Numbered from the stretch's first letter, positions 1 through 8,492 are shown. The stretch is 64,000 nt of DNA from Streptomyces fumanus (GCF_014655295.1 NZ_BNBI01000001.1:895715-959714), one strand, 5' to 3'. The notes: generated by a model from the sequence alone, not told the origin. Numbers and translations: made by a program.

Positions 1-163
1 GGAACAGCTCGGCGCCCAGCGCCCGTTCGAGCCGGCGCACGTCCCGGCTGAGCGCCTGCTGGGCGACGTACAGGCGGCTGGCCGCGCGGGTGAAGTGCAG
101 TTCCTCGGCGACGGTGACGAAGGCGCGCAGGAGGCGGGGGTCGAGGTGGCTCGGGGCGGGCAT
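1..163 (-). CDS. LysR-family transcriptional regulator, N-terminal fragment (cut by window edge)
   Basis: Reading leftward from an ATG at 163, the 54 visible codons encode a typical LysR winged helix-turn-helix start: MPAPSHLDPRLLRAFVTVAE, then a helix containing HFTRAASRLYVAQQALSRDV and the RLERALGAELF end of the domain. The effector-binding part lies outside the window. It is divergent from the MFS transporter, with an 83-bp gap, which is the usual arrangement for a LysR regulator and its target, so control of that transporter is a reasonable inference. The ligand is unknown. Confidence 0.9.
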   Translation of the reverse strand, partial: MPAPSHLDPRLLRAFVTVAEELHFTRAASRLYVAQQALSRDVRRLERALGAELF

Positions 164-246
164 CCGGCGAACTTACAACAGGGGTGCGTGAATCGGTACG
201 GAGAAGGTGTTGGACCCCTCGGCCGGCGCCGGGCGACGGTGGGCGC

Positions 247-1530
247 ATGCCGCTCACCGGACACCGCACCCCTGCCGGACAGCACACCCCTGCCGCAAAG
301 CACACCCGCGTCCGCGACCGCCCGCCCGGCCCCTACCGCCGGCTGCTCGCCGTGCCCGGTGCGCGGGCCTTCACCGTCGGCAACCTGGTCGCCCGCCTGC
401 CGCAGGGCATGTTCAGCATCGGCGCGGTGGTGATGATCGCCGCCACCCGGGACTCGTACGCCCTCGCCGGTGCCGTCGTGGCGACCGGGCTGGCGGCGAC
501 CGCGGTGGTCGCCCCCTGGACCGCGCGGCTCGTCGACCGGTACGGCCAGGCCCGGATCGCCCTGCCGGCCACGCTGATCGCCGTGCTCGGCTCGCTCGCG
601 CTGGTGCTCTGCGTGCGGCAAGGCGCCCCGGACTGGGCGCTGTTCGCCGCGTACGCCGCCACCGCGACCACGCCCAACACCGGCGGCATGGCCCGCGCCC
701 GCTGGAGCCACCTGCTGGGCGGCGACAGCGACGCGCTGCACACGGCGAACTCCTTCGAGCAGGCCGCCGACGAGCTGTGCTACATGCTCGGCCCGGTGCT
801 GGCGGCGTTCCTGTGCGGGACGTTCTTCCCGGAGGCCGGCACGCTCGTCGCGGCGGCGCTGCTGCTGACCGGCATGGTGCTGTTCACCGCCCAGCGCGCC
901 ACCGAGCCGCCCGCCCGGCCCCGGACCTCGGGGAAGGCACCGCTGCGCGCCCCCGGGATGCCGCCGCTGCTGGCGGTCTGCCTGGCCACCGGCGGGGTGT
1001 TCGGCACGATGGAGGTGGTGACGATCGCGTTCGCCGACGCGCAGGGGCACCGCACGGCGGCCGGCGCGGTCCTGGCCCTCCAGGCGGCCGGTTCCTGCGC
1101 GGCGGGCCTGCTGTACGGCGCCTGGCGGCCGGCCGGGTCCGCGGAGTCCCGGCTGCCGTGGTGCGTGGCGGCGATGACCTGCCTGCTGACGCTGCCGCTG
1201 CTGGCGGCGGCCGGGCCGGGTTCGCTGCCGCTGCTGGCGGGCACGCTGCTGCTGGCCGGGATGGCGACCGCCCCGACGATGGTCACCACCATGACGCTGG
1301 TCCAGCGGCGCACCCCCGAGGGCCGGCTGAACGAGGGCATGACCCTGGCGGTGACCGGCCTGCTCGGCGGCATCGCCGGCGGCAGCGCGCTCGGCGGCTG
1401 GACGGTCGAGCACGTCTCCCCGACGGCCGGTTACGCCGTCCCCGTCACCGCCGCGGCCCTGGCGCTGGTGCTGGCCCTGGCGGCGACGGCCCGGTCCCGT
1501 CCGCCCCACCGCTCGCGCCGGACCCATTGA
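247..1530 (+). CDS. MFS transporter, unknown substrate
   Basis: A 427-residue, very hydrophobic protein with about 12 predicted membrane segments and MFS features. An Asp-Arg-rich loop (ARLVDRYGQARIA) follows the second or third helix, matching the MFS cytoplasmic loop motif. The start at ATG 247 is preferred over an upstream ATG at 184, because the extra 21 residues are Arg/Pro-rich and lie in the regulator-transporter intergenic region. It is probably a drug or metabolite exporter regulated by the divergent LysR protein. The substrate cannot be told from sequence. The next gene, a LacI regulator, lies 84 bp downstream on the same strand. Confidence 0.85.
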   Translation: MPLTGHRTPAGQHTPAAKHTRVRDRPPGPYRRLLAVPGARAFTVGNLVARLPQGMFSIGAVVMIAATRDSYALAGAVVATGLAATAVVAPWTARLVDRYGQARIALPATLIAVLGSLALVLCVRQGAPDWALFAAYAATATTPNTGGMARARWSHLLGGDSDALHTANSFEQAADELCYMLGPVLAAFLCGTFFPEAGTLVAAALLLTGMVLFTAQRATEPPARPRTSGKAPLRAPGMPPLLAVCLATGGVFGTMEVVTIAFADAQGHRTAAGAVLALQAAGSCAAGLLYGAWRPAGSAESRLPWCVAAMTCLLTLPLLAAAGPGSLPLLAGTLLLAGMATAPTMVTTMTLVQRRTPEGRLNEGMTLAVTGLLGGIAGGSALGGWTVEHVSPTAGYAVPVTAAALALVLALAATARSRPPHRSRRTH

Positions 1531-1560
1531 CGCTTCCGCTTGGCGCCCCTACGTTCCTGC

Positions 1561-1576
1561 GGCGAAGCGTTTCGCC
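1561..1576. promoter_or_regulatory. Operator-like palindrome upstream of the lacI-family gene
   Basis: GGCGAA-N4-TTCGCC is a perfect 6-bp inverted repeat ending 38 bp before the lacI-family start codon. LacI-family proteins bind such CG-centred palindromes and commonly repress themselves, so an autoregulatory operator is the likely reading. No binding evidence is visible beyond symmetry and position. Confidence 0.5.
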
Positions 1577-1614
1577 CATGGCCGCCCGTTCCGCCCCGCC
1601 CGCAGGAGCCGACC

Positions 1615-2646
1615 ATGACGACGGCACCCAGGATCACCGATGTGGCGCGGCGTGCCGGGGTCTCCCCCAGCACCGTCTCGTACGCCCTGAGCGGCAAGCG
1701 TCCGATCTCGGCGGAGACCCGGCGGCGCGTCGAGGCGGCCGTCCGTGAGCTGGGCTACCGTCCGCACGCGGCGGCGCGGGCCCCGGCCGGCGGCCGGTCC
1801 GGGGTGCTGGCGCTGCTGCTGCCGCTGCGCACCGGCGTGCACGTACCGGTGGTGATGCGGTCGGTGGCGTCGGTGGTGACCGCCGCCCGCGCGGCCGACC
1901 ACGACGTGCTGCTGATCACCCGGGAGGACGGCGAGCTGGGTCTGCGGCGGGTGGCCGACCCGGCGCTGGCGGACGCGCTGATCGTGATGGACGTCGAGGT
2001 GCACGACCCCCGGCTGCCGCTGCTGCGGGGGCCGGGCCGGCCCGCCGTACTGATCGGGCTGCCCGCCGAGCCGGACGGGCTGACCTGCGTCGATCTGGAC
2101 TTCCGGGCGGCGGGTGAGCGGTGTGTGGAGCATCTGGCCGGGCTGGGGCACCGGGCGGTGGCGCTGGTGGGCTCGCCGCCGGAGGTGTACGTCCGGGGGA
2201 CCGCGTCCGCCCAGCGGGTGGTACGGGGCTTCACCGCCGCCGCGGACCGGGCCGGGCTGGTCTCCTCGGTGCACCCGTGCGCCGCGACCCCCGACGCCGC
2301 CGCGCGGATCGCCGGGCGTCTGCTGCGGCTGCGTCCGGTGCCGACCGGGGTCGTCGTCCACAACGAGCCGCTGCTGGCCCCGCTGATCGAGTCCTTCGAA
2401 CGGCTCGGGCGGCGGGTGCCGGGCGACGTCTCGGTCGCCGCGATCTGCCCGGACGAGGACGCGCTGGCGGCCCGGGTGCCGGTCACGGCGGTGGGCGTGC
2501 CGTGCGCAGATCTGGGCGGCTCGGCGGTGGACCTGGCGATGCGGGCCCTCGCCGGCTCCCCCGGCCCCGCCACGACCCTGCTCCCGGCCCGCCTCACGGT
2601 ACGCGCGAGCACGGCACCGCCGCCGCCCGGCGGGGGCCGGGCATGA
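1615..2646 (+). CDS. LacI-family transcriptional regulator
   Basis: A 343-residue regulator. Residues 6-55 form the LacI DNA-binding domain: ITDVARRAGVSPSTVSYALS is the helix-turn-helix, followed by a hinge helix (RRRVEAAVRELGYRPHAAAR). The rest is a periplasmic-binding-protein-like effector domain. ATG 1615 was chosen because it places the helix-turn-helix at the N-terminus and has a GCAGGAG ribosome site at 1602-1608. No sugar operon adjoins it, so the effector is unknown. A control role for the upstream MFS gene or for distant sugar genes is possible. Confidence 0.92.
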   Translation: MTTAPRITDVARRAGVSPSTVSYALSGKRPISAETRRRVEAAVRELGYRPHAAARAPAGGRSGVLALLLPLRTGVHVPVVMRSVASVVTAARAADHDVLLITREDGELGLRRVADPALADALIVMDVEVHDPRLPLLRGPGRPAVLIGLPAEPDGLTCVDLDFRAAGERCVEHLAGLGHRAVALVGSPPEVYVRGTASAQRVVRGFTAAADRAGLVSSVHPCAATPDAAARIAGRLLRLRPVPTGVVVHNEPLLAPLIESFERLGRRVPGDVSVAAICPDEDALAARVPVTAVGVPCADLGGSAVDLAMRALAGSPGPATTLLPARLTVRASTAPPPPGGGRA

Positions 2647-2725
2647 CCGGCACTCCGGCCCGCTGGAGCGAGGGGTGCGGGTGGCGGAGCCCCCGCCTCG
2701 CGCGGCGGAGCCGCGCGGAAAAGAC

Positions 2726-2770
2726 GAGGGCGGCGTGTGCTCGCGCTTTCCGCGAGCACACGCCGCCCTC
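2726..2770 (-). terminator. Very long hairpin terminator of ssrA (possibly bidirectional)
   Basis: Arms 2726-2745 and 2751-2770 are perfectly complementary over 20 bp with a 5-nt loop. Read leftward, the stem starts 8 nt after the tmRNA 3' end and is followed by GTCTTTTCC, a short U tract. It may also terminate the rightward lacI-family transcript. Confidence 0.85.
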
Positions 2771-2777
2771 GACCTCG

Positions 2778-3175
2778 TGGAGATGGCGGGAATCGAACCC
2801 GCGTCCAACGGTGCGGAACCAGGGCTTCTCCGTGTGCAGTTCGCTGCGATTTTCTCGGCCCCGGCGATCACGCGAACAAGTCGCCGACGGGCCCAGTCAC
2901 TGTGTGATTTCCCTCTACACCCCGTGACCGGGTCTAGAGGTTTAGTTCCCTAGCTGATGCCAGGATCCGGGTCGGGAACAGCCCCGGGCTGACACTCCCT
3001 TAGTAGGAGGCTCGCTTCGCTACCTGAGGTCAGGCAGCGAGGGCGAAGGCCTGCTGGGAGGAATCGCGCTTGGTGTTGGCGATTATTTTTTTCGGCCTGT
3101 GGTTTACGAGATCATGGCCGCTTCCTCGACACGCTTCCCCTGCTTCGACAGCCGCTGTCGAAACCGATCATCCCC
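2778..3175 (-). ncRNA. ssrA: Transfer-messenger RNA (tmRNA)
   Basis: This is a one-piece tmRNA of about 398 nt. The 5' end GGGGATG pairs with the 3' CATCTCC over 7 bp (one G-U), followed by discriminator A at 2778. CCA is not encoded. The T-loop GGTTCGATTCC lies near the 3' end and the conserved GATCGGTTTCGACAGC near the 5' end. The tag reading frame occupies 3080-3030 leftward and encodes ANTKRDSSQQAFALAA followed by TGA; the Ala-Leu-Ala-Ala end is the protease-recognised tail. The RNA rescues stalled ribosomes together with SmpB, encoded 99 bp upstream on the same strand. Confidence 0.97.
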
Positions 3176-3195
3176 ATGTTGATTTTTCAATCTCC

Positions 3196-3225
3196 GCACC
3201 GTCGAGCGGTGCAGATGCCATCTTA
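3196..3225 (-). promoter_or_regulatory. Candidate ssrA promoter and leader hairpin
   Basis: Between smpB and ssrA, read leftward, TAAGAT (3225-3220) resembles a -10 element. It is followed by a 6-bp hairpin (GCACCG-N5-CGGTGC, 3212-3196) about 21 nt before the mature tmRNA 5' end. Either the hairpin belongs to the pre-tmRNA leader or it is a weak smpB terminator. No convincing -35 element is visible. Confidence 0.3.
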
Positions 3226-3274
3226 CGTGACCAACGCGGCCACATGCCAGCCTATTCCCGGCGCAGCCCGCAGC

Positions 3275-3826
3275 TCAGCCCCGCTCCCGGCGCTTGATCG
3301 CCGAGATGGTCCGCTCCGCCTCGCGCCGGTCCTGCTTCTCGCGCAGCGTCTGGCGCTTGTCGTACTCCTTCTTGCCCCGGGCGAGGGCGATCTCGGCCTT
3401 GGCCCGGCCGTCCTTGAAGTACACGGCGAGCGGGACGATGGTGTGGCCGGTCTCCTGGGACTTGGACGCCAGCTTGTCGATCTCCTCGCGGTGCAGCAGC
3501 AGCTTGCGCTTGCGCCGCGCGGAGTGGTTGGTCCAACTGCCCTGGTGGTACTCCGGGATGTGGGCGTTGTGCAGCCACGCCTCGCCCCCGTCGATCTGGA
3601 CGAACCCGTCGGCCAGCGAGGTCCGCCCCTCGCGCAGCGACTTGACCTCGGTGCCGGTGAGCACCAGCCCGGCCTCGTAGGTGTCGATGATCGCGTAGTC
3701 GTGGCGGGCCTTCTTGTTCTGGGCGACGATCTTCCGCTTGCCGCCCTTCTCCCCGTCCCGCGCCTTGCCGCCCCCGCCGCCCTGCTTGGGCCGGAGCTCC
3801 TTCGGTACGTACATGTGCTTGCTCAT
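3275..3826 (-). CDS. smpB: SsrA-binding protein SmpB
   Basis: A 183-residue protein that binds the tRNA-like part of tmRNA and delivers it to stalled ribosomes. The SmpB beta-barrel is clear: [28 protein letters not shown], then [19 protein letters not shown] and the [13 protein letters not shown] segment, ending in a basic tail ([30 protein letters not shown]) that enters the mRNA channel. It is longer than the usual ~160 residues because of an N-terminal Gly/Lys-rich extension ([19 protein letters not shown]). A second ATG four codons in (MYVPKELRP) is an alternative start. It lies upstream of ssrA in the same direction, its normal partner. Confidence 0.96.
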   Translation of the reverse strand: MSKHMYVPKELRPKQGGGGGKARDGEKGGKRKIVAQNKKARHDYAIIDTYEAGLVLTGTEVKSLREGRTSLADGFVQIDGGEAWLHNAHIPEYHQGSWTNHSARRKRKLLLHREEIDKLASKSQETGHTIVPLAVYFKDGRAKAEIALARGKKEYDKRQTLREKQDRREAERTISAIKRRERG

Positions 3827-3886
3827 AGTGCCGCCATTTTCGCACTGCGGAGGGGGTCGGCGGGAAGTCGTTTCCGCCGGGCGCGG

Positions 3887-5065
3887 CTACCGGCCCAGGC
3901 CGTCCAGGACCGACTCGGCGCGGGTGAGGGCCGACGGGAGGGCCGGGTCGATCTCCAGGTCCGGGGTGATGCCGGTGCCGTCGACGCCGCGGCCGGACGG
4001 GGTGCGGTAGTGGCCGACGGTCAGCTCGGCGACCGAGCCGCCGGGCAGCCTGCTCGGCATCTGCACCGAGCCCTTGCCGAAGGTGCGCGAGCCGACGACG
4101 ACCGCGCGGCCGCGGTCCTGGAGGGCGCCGGTGAGCAGTTCCGCCGCGCTCATGGTGCCGCCGTCGACCAGGGCGACCAGGGGGCGGGCGGTGTCGCCGC
4201 CGGCCGGGGCGTGCAGGGCGCGCTGGGCGCCGTCGATGTCGTAGGTGGCGACCAGGCCGCCGTCGAGGAAGGCGCCGGCCGCGGTGACCGCCTCGGCGAC
4301 CAGGCCGCCGGAGTTGCCGCGCAGGTCCAGCACGATGCCGGAGCCGGCCGGGGAGTCCCGTACGGCGGTGCGGACGCGGTCGCCGGCGCCCCGGGTGAAG
4401 GAGGTGACCTTGACGACGGTGGCACCGCCCGCGAGCCGGCGTACGGTCACCGGCTCGGTGCGCAGCTCGGCCCGGCGCACGGTGCGCGTCCACGCGCGCG
4501 TGCCGCGCTGGACGCCGAGCCGGACGGTGGTGCCAACAGGGGCGTCGGCGGCGTCGCCGCGCAGCAGGGCGACGACCTCGGCGACGGGGCGACCGTCGAC
4601 CGGCTCGCCGTCGACGCTGCGCAGCCGGTCGCCCGCGCGGATCCCGGCGTCGGCGGCGGGCGAGCCGGGCCGCACCCGGGTCACCTCGATGCCGCCGTCG
4701 CGGGTACGCCGCGCGGCGAGGCCGACGCCGGTGTAGCGGCCGTCGAGGGCGTCCTCCAACTCCTCGTACTCGCCGCGGGAGTAGACCGCGCCCCAGCGGT
4801 CGCCGCTGCGGCTGACCGCGCGTTCGGCGGCCTCCGTGGGGGACTTGCCGTCGGCGAGGGCCTCGGCCGCCGCCCGGGTGACGTCCGCCCCCACCGCGGC
4901 TCCGGCGGGAACGGCGGAACGGGCCGGGTCGGCGGTCTCCTTCCGGTCGCTTCCGGGAAGCGAGCCGGTGGCCGCCCCGGCGACCAGGACACTGGCGAAC
5001 ACCAAGGTCAGGGCGGCCCCGTGGCGAAAGCGGCGGGGCTGACAGAACAGGTCACGACCTGACAT
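3887..5065 (-). CDS. S41-family C-terminal processing peptidase with PDZ domain
   Basis: A 392-residue exported protease. An N-terminal hydrophobic segment (AALTLVFASVLVAGAATGSL) acts as signal or anchor. A PDZ domain follows at about 135-205 (GVGLAARRTRDGGIEVTRV through AGDRLRSVDGEPV), then the S41 catalytic domain. The Ser/Lys dyad is visible as Ser306 in GGTMSAAELL and Lys331 in TFGKGSVQ, with LDLRGNSGG before them. Such enzymes trim or degrade extracytoplasmic proteins from the C-terminus. It sits between ftsX and smpB in one direction, so co-transcription with ftsEX is likely and a cell-envelope role is inferred. The substrate is unknown. Confidence 0.93.
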   Translation of the reverse strand: MSGRDLFCQPRRFRHGAALTLVFASVLVAGAATGSLPGSDRKETADPARSAVPAGAAVGADVTRAAAEALADGKSPTEAAERAVSRSGDRWGAVYSRGEYEELEDALDGRYTGVGLAARRTRDGGIEVTRVRPGSPAADAGIRAGDRLRSVDGEPVDGRPVAEVVALLRGDAADAPVGTTVRLGVQRGTRAWTRTVRRAELRTEPVTVRRLAGGATVVKVTSFTRGAGDRVRTAVRDSPAGSGIVLDLRGNSGGLVAEAVTAAGAFLDGGLVATYDIDGAQRALHAPAGGDTARPLVALVDGGTMSAAELLTGALQDRGRAVVVGSRTFGKGSVQMPSRLPGGSVAELTVGHYRTPSGRGVDGTGITPDLEIDPALPSALTRAESVLDGLGR

Positions 5066-5133
5066 GCCGGTGAGTCTAGGACAACCCGAGAGGGCCGCAC
5101 GGTCGCTTGACCGCTCGGCCCTCTTGGCATGTG

Positions 5134-6051
5134 TCACACCTTCAGGTACTTGCGGAGGGCGAAGAACGCCGCAAGTGCGGGCATCAGCAGGCTGGTCGCC
5201 AGGATGAGCGGCAGCTTCGTCAGGACCGCGTCCCAGCCGATGAAGTTGATCAGCGTCAGCTTCTCGGAGAGCGCCAGTCCGTGATCGATGATCAGATACC
5301 GGGCGGCCACCAGGAAGGCGCAGGCCACGCCGCCGCCGATGAGTCCGGCGACCGCGGCCTCCATGATGAACGGCGCCTGGATGTAGAAGCCGGAGGCGCC
5401 CACCAGGCGCATGATGCCGGTCTCCCGGCGGCGGCTGAACGCCGAGACGCGCACGGTGTTGACGATCAGCATCAGCGCCACCACCAGCATCAGCGCCATG
5501 ATCGCGCGGGCCGCCCAGTTCATGCCGTTGAGCAGGCCGAAGAGGTTGTCCAGGATGCCCTTCTGGTCCTGCACGGACTGCACGCCGTCCCGCCCGTCGA
5601 AGGCGGTCGCGATCACCTGGTACTTCTCCGGGTCCTTCAGCTTGATCCGGTACGACTCCTGCATCTGGTCCGGCGTGAGGGAGCTGGCCAGCGGCGAGTC
5701 GCCGAACTGCTCCTTGTAGTGCTTGTACGCCTCGTCCTGCGACTCGTACGTCACCTTCTCCACGACCGACATCTCGTCGAGGTCGGCCATGATCTGCTTC
5801 TTCTGGTCCTCGGTCACCGCGCCCTTGGCACAGTTGGGGTCGGACTCGGCGTCGCTCTTGTTGCAGAGGAAGACCGAGACGTTGACCTTGTCGTACCAGT
5901 AGCCCTTCATGGTGTTGACCTGGTCGCTCATCAGCAGCGAACCGCCGAACAGGGCCAGGGACAGGGCGACGGAGACGATGACCGCGAAGGTCATGGTCAG
6001 GTTGCGGCGGAGACCGACACCGATCTCCGAGAGGACGAACTGGGCGCGCAT
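5134..6051 (-). CDS. ftsX: Cell division protein FtsX
   Basis: A 305-residue membrane partner of FtsE in the FtsEX complex, which activates peptidoglycan hydrolases at the septum. One membrane segment near residues 20-45 (NLTMTFAVIVSVALSLALFG) is followed by an extracytoplasmic domain of about 130 residues and three C-terminal membrane segments, ending FFALRKYLKV, as in the MacB/FtsX family. The outer domain has two cysteines in LCNKSDAESDPNCAKG, a likely disulfide. The start lies 45 bp downstream of ftsE. Confidence 0.97.
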   Translation of the reverse strand: MRAQFVLSEIGVGLRRNLTMTFAVIVSVALSLALFGGSLLMSDQVNTMKGYWYDKVNVSVFLCNKSDAESDPNCAKGAVTEDQKKQIMADLDEMSVVEKVTYESQDEAYKHYKEQFGDSPLASSLTPDQMQESYRIKLKDPEKYQVIATAFDGRDGVQSVQDQKGILDNLFGLLNGMNWAARAIMALMLVVALMLIVNTVRVSAFSRRRETGIMRLVGASGFYIQAPFIMEAAVAGLIGGGVACAFLVAARYLIIDHGLALSEKLTLINFIGWDAVLTKLPLILATSLLMPALAAFFALRKYLKV

Positions 6052-6096
6052 GGCGTCTGAACAAGCCTTTCCGTGGATACCGGGCGGGGTGCGGTC

Positions 6097-6786
6097 TCAG
6101 TGCTGGTAGCCGTAGACACCGCGCGCCTGGTCGCGGACGAGGCGCCCCTTCTCCAGCTCGATGACGCGCTTGCGCATCTGGTCCACGATGTTCTGGTCGT
6201 GGGTGGCCATCACCACGGTGGTGCCGGTCCGGTTGATCCGGTCGAGCAGCTTCATGATGCCGACCGAGGTCTGCGGGTCGAGGTTGCCGGTGGGCTCGTC
6301 GGCGATCAGCAGTTTGGGCCGGTTGACGAAGGCCCGCGCGATGGCCACGCGCTGCTGCTCACCGCCGGACAGCTCGCCCGGCATGCGGTCCTCCTTGCCG
6401 CCGAGCCCGACCAGGTCCAGGACCTGCGGCACGGACTTGCGGATCTCGCCGCGGGACTTGCCGATGACCTCCTGCGCGAAGGCGACGTTCTCGGCGACCG
6501 TCTTGTTGGGCAGCAGCCGGAAGTCCTGGAAGACGGTTCCGAGCTGGCGCCGCATGTGCGGCACCTTCCAGTTGGACAGGCGGGCGAGGTCCTTGCCCAG
6601 AACGTGCACCTGTCCGTGGCTGGCCCGCTCCTCGCGGAGGATGAGCCGCAGGAAGGTGGACTTTCCGGAGCCGGAGGACCCCACGAGGAAGACGAACTCG
6701 CCCTTCTCGACCTCCAGGGAGACGTCTCTGAGGGCCGGGCGGTTCTGTTTGGGGTAGACCTTGGACACGTTGTCGAATCGGATCAC
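6097..6786 (-). CDS. ftsE: Cell division ATP-binding protein FtsE
   Basis: A 229-residue ABC ATPase. It shows Walker A GSSGSGKS (36-43), signature [15 protein letters not shown], Walker [13 protein letters not shown] and the H-loop MATHDQ. The start is GTG at 6786, giving [17 protein letters not shown]; the longer open frame upstream is non-coding in character. It pairs with FtsX downstream to couple ATP hydrolysis at the septum to wall hydrolase activation outside. Confidence 0.97.
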   Translation of the reverse strand: MIRFDNVSKVYPKQNRPALRDVSLEVEKGEFVFLVGSSGSGKSTFLRLILREERASHGQVHVLGKDLARLSNWKVPHMRRQLGTVFQDFRLLPNKTVAENVAFAQEVIGKSRGEIRKSVPQVLDLVGLGGKEDRMPGELSGGEQQRVAIARAFVNRPKLLIADEPTGNLDPQTSVGIMKLLDRINRTGTTVVMATHDQNIVDQMRKRVIELEKGRLVRDQARGVYGYQH

Positions 6787-7010
6787 GGATGCACCACGGG
6801 TAGCCGGGGGTAGATGTGCGTGACCATACGCGAAATGGGTATGGGACCGCAGGCACCGGTCGGGGTTGGTCGCCGCTTGCGTGTTTTGTCCATACACCGG
6901 TCCCCCGGGGTTCGCGCGCAGCGACTCGCGGAACCTGGCACAGTGGAAGGGGAACGTTCGCGGACGCGCGGGCGTTGTGTAGGTGGAACGGCCGCAAGGA
7001 GGGCGAGCGC

Positions 7011-7202
7011 ATGACGTACGACCGGCTGGTGTGCGCGAACTGCGCGGCGCCCGTGAGCGAGGGCCGGTGCCCGGTGTGCCGGGCGAACCGCGAGCGGATG
7101 CAGCGCGAGGACTTCTCCACGGGTCTGAACCCGGTGGCACTGATCGCACTGCTCGCGCTGCTGGTGGCGGCGGTGGCCCTGCTGGCCCACCAGGCCGCGT
7201 AG
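7011..7202 (+). CDS. Small zinc-ribbon membrane protein, unknown function
   Basis: A 63-residue protein starting at ATG 7011 behind a strong AAGGAGGG site (6996-7003). Cysteines 8, 11, 20 and 23 in CANC-N8-CPVC form a probable zinc ribbon. The C-terminal half ([20 protein letters not shown]) is one membrane segment. Small proteins of this type are widespread in Streptomyces, but I know no assigned function. It lies on the opposite strand from the flanking ftsE and LAETG-protein genes. Confidence 0.8.
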   Translation: MTYDRLVCANCAAPVSEGRCPVCRANRERMQREDFSTGLNPVALIALLALLVAAVALLAHQAA

Positions 7203-7249
7203 CGCCGGGCCGCGGCGGCGGGGCCGCCGGGCGAGACGGACAGACGGGC

Positions 7250-7284
7250 GAGGGGCCCGGAGCGGGGTGCGCTCCGGGCCCCTC
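7250..7284. terminator. Bidirectional terminator between convergent genes
   Basis: A perfect 14-bp inverted repeat (GAGGGGCCCGGAGC and its complement) with a 7-nt loop lies between the convergent zinc-ribbon and LAETG-protein genes. Confidence 0.85.
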
Positions 7285-7317
7285 GGCACGTGGTGTGCGC
7301 GGGCGGTTCCGTCGCCG

Positions 7318-8217
7318 TCAGGCGGCGGCGCCACCCCGGCCGCTCATGAGCCGCGGCAGCATCCGGAAGCCGATGCCGCCGGCGATCATCGTGGCCGCGC
7401 CGACCACCAGGAAGGTGGTCTCCGCGGCACCGGTCTCGGCCAGTTCGTCCCCGCCGCCCTGCGCGGAGGCGTCGCCGGACGTGCCGTCGCCGGTGTCGGT
7501 GAGGGCGGAGGTGCCCTGGTTCTGCGGGACGTTGCCGCCGTCGGGGCCGGGACCGCCGGAACCCCCGGTGGTGCCGGAGCCACCGGTGGACCCACCGGTG
7601 CCGCCGGTGTCACCGCCGGACGTGGAGCCGCCCGAGGTGGAGCCGCCGGAGGTGGAGCCGCCCGAGGTGCTGCCGCCGGAGCCGCCGGTCGAGCCGCCGG
7701 ACGTGCTGCCACCGGACGTGCTGCCGCCGGAGGTGGAGCCGCCGGACGTGGAGCCGCCGGACGTACCGCTGGAGGTGCCCTCCGACGTGCCGCTGGACGT
7801 ACCCGAGGAGGTGCCCGCCGAGGTACCGCTGGACGTGCCCTCGGACGTACCGCTGGAGGTGCCCGTGGACGTGCCGCTGGACGTGCCCTCCGAGGTACCG
7901 CTGGAGGTGCCCGCCGAGGTGCCCTCCGAGGTACCGCTGGACGTACCCGCCGAGGTGCCCTCCGACGTACCGCTCGACGTACCCGCCGAGGTACCGCTGG
8001 ACGTGCCCTCGGACACACCCAGCGAGGCGCTGGTGTTCCCGGTGGTTCCTTCCGTCGTACCGCCGTCCGACTTCGCGGAGACCGAGCCCCCGGCATTGGC
8101 GGCGGTCACGCCGATGTCGAGGGCCGAGGCCGCGCCCGCCGCGGTCAGGGATGCGCCGGCGGCGATCACCGCGCCCGCGGCGATGCGCGCGACACGGATC
8201 CGCGTCTTCTTCGTCAT
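7318..8217 (-). CDS. Repeat-rich LAETG-anchored surface protein
   Basis: A 299-residue exported protein. The N-terminus MTKKTRIRVARIAAGAVIAA is a signal peptide, with likely cleavage after about residue 32 (AASA). Residues 70-153 are 21 consecutive copies of a xGTS tetrapeptide (x = E, S, A or T), and about 154-197 are GGSTS repeats. A C-terminal sorting signal follows: LAETG at 259-263, a hydrophobic stretch (TTFLVVGAATMIAGGIGF) and a basic tail (RMLPRLMSGR). LAxTG is the motif expected for class E sortases of high-GC Gram-positives, so covalent wall anchoring is likely. No catalytic or binding domain is visible. The Ser/Thr/Gly stalk may be O-glycosylated. It interrupts the common actinobacterial prfB-ftsE order. 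Confidence 0.88.
   Translation of the reverse strand: MTKKTRIRVARIAAGAVIAAGASLTAAGAASALDIGVTAANAGGSVSAKSDGGTTEGTTGNTSASLGVSEGTSSGTSAGTSSGTSEGTSAGTSSGTSEGTSAGTSSGTSEGTSSGTSTGTSSGTSEGTSSGTSAGTSSGTSSGTSEGTSSGTSGGSTSGGSTSGGSTSGGSTSGGSTGGSGGSTSGGSTSGGSTSGGSTSGGDTGGTGGSTGGSGTTGGSGGPGPDGGNVPQNQGTSALTDTGDGTSGDASAQGGGDELAETGAAETTFLVVGAATMIAGGIGFRMLPRLMSGRGGAAA
7626..8010 (-). repeat. 12-nt and 15-nt period coding repeats (xGTS, GGSTS)
   Basis: Positions 8010-7759 encode 21 in-frame xGTS units of 12 nt. Positions 7758-7626 encode degenerate GGSTS units. Codons vary between units (GAG/GAC alternatives, GTA/GTG on the plus strand), so the repeats are old or maintained for the protein rather than freshly duplicated. 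Confidence 0.9.
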
Positions 8218-8448
8218 GTAGTTGCTACCCCCAGTAGCCGAATAGTCAATGCGGCGCGTTCGGGGCCGTGATCGACGGGAGTAGCCGTGTAGAAGTCCCC
8301 CGGTTCACATGCGCCCCAGAAATACGCATGCCGAACGTCACCATTCCGATTTTTCAAGAGCGCGTCAAGGCCGTTGCGTACGCGATGTCCGCTTGGGGGG
8401 AGTATGCCGGACACAAAGAGCGTGAGTGTGACGTAAAAGGCGGATGAA

Positions 8449-8481
8449 CGACAACTGCCGTCCGGTGGACGGCAGTTGTCG
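8449..8481 (-). terminator. prfB terminator hairpin
   Basis: A perfect 15-bp stem (CGACAACTGCCGTCC and complement) with a 3-nt loop lies 11 nt past the prfB stop codon in the direction of transcription. Confidence 0.85.
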
Positions 8482-8492
8482 TGTCGACAAAG

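Noticed and set aside
3887..6064. A 725-codon leftward frame joining S41 peptidase and ftsX regions
   Set aside because: Only the part below 5065 has S41 content; the remainder is out of frame with the real ftsX gene.
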